Source: Pseudomonas fluorescens (GTDB lineage Bacteria > Pseudomonadota > Gammaproteobacteria > Pseudomonadales > Pseudomonadaceae). Taken from it: a stretch of DNA of 64,000 nucleotides. The position numbers and the translations under genes were made by a program. Below the pieces are notes generated by a model that searched no databases, was not told where the DNA came from, and was given only the letters and a program-made list of their open reading frames with translations. The stretch covers positions 1 to 64,000 of the forward strand of contig NZ_CABVIR010000003.1 of NCBI RefSeq assembly GCF_902498065.1. Direction: 5' to 3'. Below, in pieces: positions 58,304 through 64,000 of this stretch; the first letter of the stretch is position 1; every line of letters starts with the position of its first letter.

Positions 58304-59170
58304 TTGAATCTGCTGCAACACATCGCCCAGTCACGCCACCTGTTACGCAAGTCGGAGCTGAAGGTCGCCGACCACGTGCTGCTTGATCCAGCGGCGGTGA
58401 TGCACAGTTCCATGGCCGACCTGGCCCACAGCGTGGGCATCAGCGAACCGACCATCGTGCGGTTCTGCCGCGCCATTGGTTGTTCCGGGTTTCAGGATCT
58501 GAAATTAAAACTGGCGCAGAGCCTCGCGGCGGGTGCGAGCTTCGGCCAGTTTGCGATCCATGAAGATGATTCTGTCGCCGACTACAGCCTGAAAATCTTC
58601 GACACCACCCTGCACACCCTGATGGAGGTTCGCGAGAAGCTCGACCCGGTGGAATTGCAGCGGGCGGTATCGCTGATGTCCCAGGCTCAACGTGTCGAGT
58701 TTTATGGTTTTGGCGCCTCGGGTGCCGTGGCGGCGGATGCCCAGCACAAATTCTTCCGTTTGCTGCTGACGGCGGCCGCGTATTCTGACCCGCACATGCA
58801 AGCGATGTCGGCGGTCACGTTGAAGCCGACCGACGTCGCAATCTGCATTTCCCAGTCGGGGCGCTCCAAAGACCTGTTGATCACGGCCAACCTGGTGCGC
58901 GAAAGCGGCGCTTCGCTGATCACCTTGTGCCCGAGCCAGACACCGCTGGCTGAGCTGTCGACCGTCAATCTCGCGATCGATGTGCACGAAGACACTGAAA
59001 TCTATACGCCGCTGACCTCGCGCATCGCCCACCTGGTGGTGATCGACGTGTTGGCGATGGGCGTGGCCATGGCGCGCGGGCCGAGCCTGGTCAACCACCT
59101 CAAGAGCGTCAAGCGCAGCCTGCGCAGCTTGCGGTTGTCGCCCAAGTCGGTGAAAGCGCTGGACGACTGA
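58304..59170 (+). CDS. rccR: RpiR-family regulator RccR
   Basis: 288 residues with TTG start (AGAG upstream). N-terminal RpiR helix-turn-helix (SMADLAHSVGISEPTIVRFCRAIG, about 36-59) and C-terminal SIS sugar-phosphate domain (FYGFGASGAVAADAQHK, CISQSGRSKDLL). Related to HexR but distinct from it in sequence. The neighbourhood (LysR, pyruvate carboxylase) matches the Pseudomonas RccR locus, a regulator of pyruvate and glyoxylate pathway genes that responds to KDPG. Confidence 0.88.
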   Translation: MNLLQHIAQSRHLLRKSELKVADHVLLDPAAVMHSSMADLAHSVGISEPTIVRFCRAIGCSGFQDLKLKLAQSLAAGASFGQFAIHEDDSVADYSLKIFDTTLHTLMEVREKLDPVELQRAVSLMSQAQRVEFYGFGASGAVAADAQHKFFRLLLTAAAYSDPHMQAMSAVTLKPTDVAICISQSGRSKDLLITANLVRESGASLITLCPSQTPLAELSTVNLAIDVHEDTEIYTPLTSRIAHLVVIDVLAMGVAMARGPSLVNHLKSVKRSLRSLRLSPKSVKALDD

Positions 59171-59197
59171 CGTCGTCGTAAGGTCGTTCCGACCTTG

Positions 59198-59277
59198 ATC
59201 GCGAGCAGGCTCGCTCCCACAGGGGCCGCGTCCGTCAGAACAACTCGGTCAAATGTGGGAGCGAGCCTGCTCGCGAT
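59198..59277. repeat. REP pair (inverted) downstream of rccR
   Basis: Two 24-base copies in opposite orientation (59198-59221 and 59254-59277) with core GTGGGAGCGAGCCTGCTCGCGAT, 32 bases apart, the same spacing as the pair at 13159. Confidence 0.85.
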
Positions 59278-59386
59278 GGCGTCATCGAAAACGCCGAAGA
59301 TTCACATCCCTGTAACTCACCCGCCGCCAAACCGTCATCCCTCGGGCCCATCCTGTAACTCCCGTACTCGCCTTGGGAGACTCGAA

Positions 59387-59596
59387 ATGGCCCAGCCCTA
59401 CGAAGAACGCAACAGCGCCGTTAAAACCCGTCGTCAGCAAGAAGACCAGCGCCGCATGGAATTTCGCCGCGCCATCGAAGATCGCTGCGAGCGCCGCCAG
59501 CTGCTGGCCGAGATCGGCGATTTTTCTGATCTGGAACTCAACTACTGGCAGGCAGCGCCCGCAACTTCCCGTCGAAACGCTCAACCAGGGCGCTGA
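59387..59596 (+). CDS. Small charged protein, PA3496-like family
   Basis: 69 residues, rich in Arg and Glu (TRRQQEDQRRMEFRRAIEDR). This pattern resembles the PA3496 family of small Pseudomonas proteins; the match is from memory and moderate. The last 59 bases overlap the 3' end of the convergent LysR gene. Confidence 0.6.
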   Translation: MAQPYEERNSAVKTRRQQEDQRRMEFRRAIEDRCERRQLLAEIGDFSDLELNYWQAAPATSRRNAQPGR

Positions 59597-60500
59597 TCTG
59601 CACCCGTTCGCTGCGGATAAACGCAAGGAATGCGTGGGCCACCGGCGACAGCCGTTTGGCCTTGGCCTGCACCAGGCACCAACTGCGAAACAGCGGCAGT
59701 TCTTCGACCGGTAGCTCGATCAGTCCACCGGTCGCCAATTCAAGGTTCAGGGCGTGGCGCGTCAACAGCGCAACGCCCAGACCCGCCAGCACACATTCAC
59801 GCTGCGCTTCGGCCGATGCGACCTCCTGGGTCTGGTTGAAGTGCACGCGCTTTTCCTTGAAATACTCTTCGCACGCCAGTCGCGTACCCGAGCCGGGCTC
59901 GCGCAGTAGCAGTGTGTAGGGTTCGAGGTCCTGCAAGCGCAGCGGGCCCATGTGGCACAGCGGATGATCCGGTGGCGCCACGGCCACGATCGGATTGTTG
60001 AGGAATGGCAGAAACTCCAGCCCCATGTCCTGCGGCACCATGGACATGATCACCAGGTCATCGCGGTTGTCGGAGAGGCGGCGGATCACTTGCCCTCGGT
60101 TGACCACCGTCAGTTGCAGGTTCACTTCCGGATGCTGGCGTTTGAACGCGGCAAACAGGTGTGGCACGAAATACTTCGCGCTGGATTCCACTGCCAGCTT
60201 CAATTGGCCTTGCAGCGAGCCCTGCATGTCCGACAGCTGCATGTCGAGGTTTTCCAGGCGCCCGAAAATGTCCCGACTGGCACGTTGAAGAGCTTCGGCG
60301 GCTTCCGTCATATAGAGTTTTTTGCCGACGTAATCGAACAGCGGCTGACCAATCAGCTCCTCAAGTTGACGAATTTGTAAGCTCACAGCAGGTTGTGTAA
60401 GCGACATTTCGTCGGCCGCGCGGCTGTATGACCGTAAATCACAGACCTCATTGAAGATCTGCAATTGACGTAATGTCATACGCATCAATGACTTACGCAT
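59538..60500 (-). CDS. LysR-family regulator next to pyruvate carboxylase genes
   Basis: 320 residues. Winged helix at the N-terminus (LRQLQIFNEVCDLRSYSRAA, SLTQPAVSLQIRQLE) and a CysB/CbbR-type effector domain (QLKLAVESSAKYFVPHLFAAF). It is divergent from pycA and probably controls it. The start at 60500 gives MRKSLMRMTLRQL; a nearer Met at residue 8 is possible. Confidence 0.87.
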   Translation of the reverse strand: MRKSLMRMTLRQLQIFNEVCDLRSYSRAADEMSLTQPAVSLQIRQLEELIGQPLFDYVGKKLYMTEAAEALQRASRDIFGRLENLDMQLSDMQGSLQGQLKLAVESSAKYFVPHLFAAFKRQHPEVNLQLTVVNRGQVIRRLSDNRDDLVIMSMVPQDMGLEFLPFLNNPIVAVAPPDHPLCHMGPLRLQDLEPYTLLLREPGSGTRLACEEYFKEKRVHFNQTQEVASAEAQRECVLAGLGVALLTRHALNLELATGGLIELPVEELPLFRSWCLVQAKAKRLSPVAHAFLAFIRSERVQISALVERFDGKLRALPASS

Positions 60501-60537
60501 TATTTGAGCGCTCCCACAGCAGGCTGATAAATCAACT

Positions 60538-60553
60538 ATAAGTCTTTACTTAT
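60538..60553. promoter_or_regulatory. Candidate LysR-type operator between LysR gene and pycA
   Basis: ATAAG-N6-CTTAT, a perfect interrupted palindrome of the T-N11-A type bound by LysR regulators, 38 bases before the LysR gene and 138 before pycA. Confidence 0.45.
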
Positions 60554-60690
60554 GCCTGACCCAATAATTAATCATTTTTGTTTATTCCTTGTGGGGACTA
60601 GTGTGGGGCTGCGACTAAATTGAAACATTTGGTCACGCGTCGACCTGGTCTAGCAGGTCGTGGGTACCACCGGCTCAAGGGAACCTCCAA

Positions 60691-62106
60691 GTGATAACAA
60701 AGATCCTGATCGCCAACCGTGGTGAGATTGCCGTACGAATCGTGCGTGCCTGCGCCGAGATGGGCATTCGCTCGGTCGCGATCTATTCCGACGCCGACCG
60801 CCATGCCTTGCATGTGAAGCGCGCGGATGAAGCCCACAGCATCGGTGCCGAGCCCCTGGCTGGTTACCTGAATGCGCGCAAGCTGGTGAATCTGGCGGTA
60901 GAAACCGGTTGTGATGCGTTGCATCCCGGCTACGGTTTCCTCTCGGAAAACGCTGAACTGGCAGATATTTGCGCAGAACGCGGCATCAAGTTCATCGGTC
61001 CATCGGCTGAAGTGATTCGTCGCATGGGCGACAAGACTGAAGCCCGCCGCAGCATGATCAAGGCTGGCGTACCCGTCACCCCAGGCACCGAGGGCAACGT
61101 CGCGGACATCGCCGAGGCGTTGATCGAAGGCGACCGCATTGGTTATCCGGTGATGCTCAAGGCGACTTCCGGTGGTGGTGGCCGTGGTATCCGTCGCTGC
61201 GACAGCCGTGAAGAACTTGAACAAGCATTCCCTCGGGTCATTTCCGAAGCCACCAAGGCCTTCGGTTCGGCGGAAGTGTTCCTCGAAAAATGCATCGTCA
61301 ATCCAAAACACATCGAAGCGCAGATCCTCGGTGACAGTTTTGGCAACGTGGTGCACCTGTTCGAGCGTGACTGCTCGATCCAGCGCCGTAACCAAAAGCT
61401 CATCGAGATCGCCCCGAGCCCGCAATTGACCCCGGAACAGCGCGCCTACATCGGCGACCTGTCGGTGCGTGCGGCCAAGGCCGTGGGCTACGAGAACGCC
61501 GGTACCGTGGAGTTCCTGCTCGCCGAGGGCGAGGTGTACTTCATGGAGATGAACACCCGGGTGCAGGTAGAACACACCATCACCGAAGAAATCACCGGCA
61601 TCGACATCGTGCGTGAACAGATCCGCATCGCGTCGGGCCTGCCGCTTTCGGTGAAACAGGAAGATATCCAGCACCGCGGTTTCGCGCTGCAATTCCGGAT
61701 CAACGCCGAAGACCCGAAAAACAACTTCCTGCCGAGTTTCGGCAAGATCACCCGTTACTACGCACCCGGCGGTCCTGGCGTGCGTACCGACACGGCGATC
61801 TACACCGGCTACACCATTCCGCCGTTCTACGACTCCATGTGTCTGAAACTGGTGGTGTGGGCGCTGACCTGGGAAGAAGCGATGGACCGTGGCTTGCGCG
61901 CCCTCGACGACATGCGTCTGCAAGGGGTCAAGACCACCGCCGCCTACTACCAGGAAATTCTGCGTAACCCGGAATTCCGTAGCGGCCAGTTCAACACCAG
62001 CTTCGTTGAAAGCCACCCGGAACTGACCAACTACTCGATCAAGCGCAAACCCGAAGAGCTGGCCCTGGCCATCGCCGCCGCCATCGCCGCCCACGCAGGC
62101 CTGTGA
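60691..62106 (+). CDS. pycA: Pyruvate carboxylase subunit A (biotin carboxylase)
   Basis: Carboxylates biotin with ATP and bicarbonate. 471 residues. MITKILIANRGEIAVRIVRA at the start, ATP-grasp loop GGGGRGIRRC near 163, and catalytic MEMNTRVQVEHTITEE near 285. GTG start with AAGGGAACC upstream. Encodes one half of the two-subunit enzyme that refills oxaloacetate. Confidence 0.95.
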   Translation: MITKILIANRGEIAVRIVRACAEMGIRSVAIYSDADRHALHVKRADEAHSIGAEPLAGYLNARKLVNLAVETGCDALHPGYGFLSENAELADICAERGIKFIGPSAEVIRRMGDKTEARRSMIKAGVPVTPGTEGNVADIAEALIEGDRIGYPVMLKATSGGGGRGIRRCDSREELEQAFPRVISEATKAFGSAEVFLEKCIVNPKHIEAQILGDSFGNVVHLFERDCSIQRRNQKLIEIAPSPQLTPEQRAYIGDLSVRAAKAVGYENAGTVEFLLAEGEVYFMEMNTRVQVEHTITEEITGIDIVREQIRIASGLPLSVKQEDIQHRGFALQFRINAEDPKNNFLPSFGKITRYYAPGGPGVRTDTAIYTGYTIPPFYDSMCLKLVVWALTWEEAMDRGLRALDDMRLQGVKTTAAYYQEILRNPEFRSGQFNTSFVESHPELTNYSIKRKPEELALAIAAAIAAHAGL

Positions 62107-62117
62107 GGAAAAGAACA

Positions 62118-63926
62118 ATGAGCAAGCAAATCCACGTTACCGACACAATCCTGCGCGACGCCCACCAATCGCTGCTCGCCACCCGCATGCGCACCGAAGA
62201 CATGCTGCCGATCTGCGACAAGCTCGACAAAGTCGGCTACTGGTCGCTGGAATGCTGGGGCGGCGCAACCTTCGACGCCTGCGTACGCTTTCTAAAAGAA
62301 GACCCGTGGGAGCGTCTGCGCCAATTGCGCGCGGCGTTGCCTAACACGCGTCTGCAAATGCTCCTGCGTGGCCAGAACCTGCTGGGCTATCGCCACTACA
62401 GCGATGACGTGGTCAAAGCCTTCGTCGCCAAGGCAGCGGTCAACGGCATCGACGTGTTCCGTATCTTCGATGCGATGAACGACGTGCGTAACCTGCGCGT
62501 GGCCATCGAAGCGGTAAAAGCGTCGGGCAAACACGCCCAAGGCACCATCGCTTACACCACCAGCCCGGTGCACACCATCGATGCGTTCGTTGCGCAAGCC
62601 AAGCAAATGGAAGCCATGGGTTGCGACTCGGTGGCGATCAAGGACATGGCGGGCCTGCTGACGCCATACGCCACCGGCGAACTGGTCAAGGCGTTGAAAG
62701 CCGAGCAGTCGCTGCCCGTGTTCATTCACTCCCACGATACCGCTGGCATGGCGACCATGTGCCAGCTCAAGGCCATCGAAAACGGCGCCGATCACATCGA
62801 CACCGCGATCTCCAGCTTCGCCTCGGGCACCAGCCACCCGGGTACCGAGTCGATGGTCGCTGCCCTGAAAGGCAGCGAATTCGACACCGGCCTGAATCTG
62901 GAGCTGCTGCAAGAGATCGGCTTGTACTTCTACGCCGTGCGCAAGAAGTACCACCAGTTCGAAAGCGAATTCACCGCCGTCGACACCCGCGTGCAAGTCA
63001 ACCAGGTGCCGGGCGGGATGATTTCCAACCTGGCCAACCAGCTGAAAGAGCAGGGCGCGCTGAACCGCATGGGCGAAGTGCTCGCTGAAATTCCGCGCGT
63101 TCGTGAAGACCTCGGCTTCCCGCCGCTGGTGACCCCGACCTCGCAGATCGTCGGCACCCAGGCGTTCTTCAACGTGCTGGCCGGTGAGCGCTACAAGACC
63201 ATCACCAACGAAGTGAAGCTCTACCTGCAAGGCGGCTACGGCAAGGCGCCGGGCACCGTGAACGAAAAACTGCGTCGCCAGGCCATTGGCAGCGAAGAAG
63301 TGATCGACGTTCGTCCGGCTGACCTGCTCAAGCCGGAAATGACCAAGCTGCGTGCCGAAATCGGCGCGGTGGCCAAGTCTGAAGAGGACGTGCTGACCTA
63401 CGCGATGTTCCCGGACATCGGCCGCAAATTCCTCGAAGAACGCGCTGCGGGTACGCTCACTCCAGAAGTGCTGTTGCCGATTCCTGAAGCGGGTGGCGTA
63501 GCCTCTGCCGGTGGCGAAGGCGTGCCGACCGAGTTCGTCATCGACGTCCACGGCGAAACCTACCGCGTCGACATCACCGGTGTCGGCGTCAAGGCGGAAG
63601 GCAAGCGTCACTTCTACCTGTCCATCGACGGCATGCCGGAAGAAGTGGTGTTCGAACCACTCAACGAATTCGTCAGCGGCGGCAACAGCAAGCGCAAGCA
63701 AGCCACCGCGCCGGGCCATGTCAGCACCACCATGCCGGGCAACATCGTCGACGTGCTGGTCAAGGAAGGCGATGTTGTGAAAGCCGGCCAGGCCGTGCTG
63801 ATCACCGAAGCGATGAAGATGGAGACCGAAGTGCAGGCGGCCATCGCCGGCAAAGTCACCGCCATCCACGTGGCCAAGGGCGATCGGGTGAATCCGGGCG
63901 AAATACTGATCGAGATCGAAGGCTGA
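62118..63926 (+). CDS. pycB: Pyruvate carboxylase subunit B (carboxyltransferase plus biotin carrier)
   Basis: 602 residues from ATG 62118 (GTGAGGAA upstream); a frame from 62103 overlaps pycA but lacks a clear start. N-terminal carboxyltransferase TIM barrel (TDTILRDAHQSLLATRMRTED, and HSHDTAGMA metal ligands) and C-terminal biotinyl domain with the biotinylated Lys in TEAMKMETEV. Similar to OadA of decarboxylase pumps, but without beta and gamma subunits nearby, so the pyruvate carboxylase role is preferred. Confidence 0.94.
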   Translation: MSKQIHVTDTILRDAHQSLLATRMRTEDMLPICDKLDKVGYWSLECWGGATFDACVRFLKEDPWERLRQLRAALPNTRLQMLLRGQNLLGYRHYSDDVVKAFVAKAAVNGIDVFRIFDAMNDVRNLRVAIEAVKASGKHAQGTIAYTTSPVHTIDAFVAQAKQMEAMGCDSVAIKDMAGLLTPYATGELVKALKAEQSLPVFIHSHDTAGMATMCQLKAIENGADHIDTAISSFASGTSHPGTESMVAALKGSEFDTGLNLELLQEIGLYFYAVRKKYHQFESEFTAVDTRVQVNQVPGGMISNLANQLKEQGALNRMGEVLAEIPRVREDLGFPPLVTPTSQIVGTQAFFNVLAGERYKTITNEVKLYLQGGYGKAPGTVNEKLRRQAIGSEEVIDVRPADLLKPEMTKLRAEIGAVAKSEEDVLTYAMFPDIGRKFLEERAAGTLTPEVLLPIPEAGGVASAGGEGVPTEFVIDVHGETYRVDITGVGVKAEGKRHFYLSIDGMPEEVVFEPLNEFVSGGNSKRKQATAPGHVSTTMPGNIVDVLVKEGDVVKAGQAVLITEAMKMETEVQAAIAGKVTAIHVAKGDRVNPGEILIEIEG

Positions 63927-63959
63927 GTTAACAGCCTCGATATAACGCTTTAAACCTCG

Positions 63960-63985
63960 GGGGGGCATGTGCTCCCCTTTTTTTT
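63960..63985 (+). terminator. Terminator behind pycB
   Basis: A G-rich arm (63960-63966) pairs with GCTCCCC (63971-63977, one G-T pair) and is followed by eight T. Confidence 0.8.
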
Positions 63986-64000
63986 CGCCCGGGATTTGTG

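Noticed and set aside
58304..59170. HexR assignment for the RpiR regulator
   Set aside because: The sequence differs from Pseudomonas HexR and zwf is not adjacent; the LysR-pyc context fits RccR.
62118..63926. Oxaloacetate decarboxylase alpha subunit
   Set aside because: No beta or gamma subunit genes nearby, and a biotin carboxylase gene is directly upstream.
60598..63968. Long reverse open frames opposite pycA and pycB
   Set aside because: Shadows of the carboxylase genes, whose motifs are complete on the plus strand.

Overview
The window looks like the origin-proximal part of a chromosome from the Pseudomonas fluorescens group. The evidence is the gene order mnmG-rsmG-parA-parB-atpIBEFHAGDC-glmU-glmR-glmS, protein sequences close to Pseudomonas versions, high GC, short REP palindromes with a GTGGGAGCGAGC core, two near-perfect Pseudomonas-type parS sites inside genes, and 15 perfect TTATCCACA DnaA boxes. 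No rRNA, tRNA, CRISPR array, prophage or insertion sequence was seen.

Layout. 0-4.4 kb: tRNA and rRNA modification (mnmG, rsmG) and chromosome partitioning (parA, parB). 4.4-11.7 kb: complete F1Fo ATP synthase operon with its own promoter and terminator, and intercistronic hairpins behind the genes for the multi-copy subunits. 11.8-16 kb: UDP-GlcNAc synthesis (glmU, DeoR-type glmR, glmS), ending in an unoccupied Tn7-type attachment region. 16-26.8 kb: accessory metabolic genes: ppk2, a LysR regulator, a GST, a PNPOx-reductase-ferredoxin fusion, a DUF3142 lipoprotein with an unrecognised exported partner, a LysE exporter with an Lrp regulator, and a dihydrolipoamide dehydrogenase.

27-33 kb: a tight four-gene operon with three SPFH/band-7 membrane proteins (one with a very His-rich N-terminus) and a CPC-type P1B ATPase. 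A palindrome just upstream has the GTTA-N5-TAAC arm spacing of a Zur box. I do not know of a described function for this unit; it is the best candidate here for an undescribed system. 33-36.5 kb: cyclopropane fatty acid synthase, cardiolipin synthase and a small periplasmic protein.

36.5-46.7 kb: a zinc-starvation island. Seven reverse-strand genes (GTP cyclohydrolase IB, Zn/Mn ABC transporter, gamma-carbonic anhydrase, dihydroorotase-like protein, ThrRS-like protein without catalytic core) lie behind one Zur-like box. A second, nearly perfect Zur box lies between a secreted protein gene and a CobW-family GTPase/DUF1826 pair. An internally deleted amidase relic sits beside folE2. The apparent logic is replacement of zinc-dependent enzymes and scavenging of zinc.

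46.6-64 kb: conserved Pseudomonas genes: pdxY, a hotdog thioesterase, a CPA2 antiporter, SMI1/KNR4 and Tim44-like proteins, uvrD, a PAS-GGDEF-EAL protein, an AT-richer orphan, the RpiR-type regulator rccR with a palindromic operator, a LysR regulator, and two-subunit pyruvate carboxylase (pycA-pycB) with a terminator.

Functions come from family recognition by eye; no database search was run. Start sites were chosen from ribosome binding sites and neighbour overlaps.
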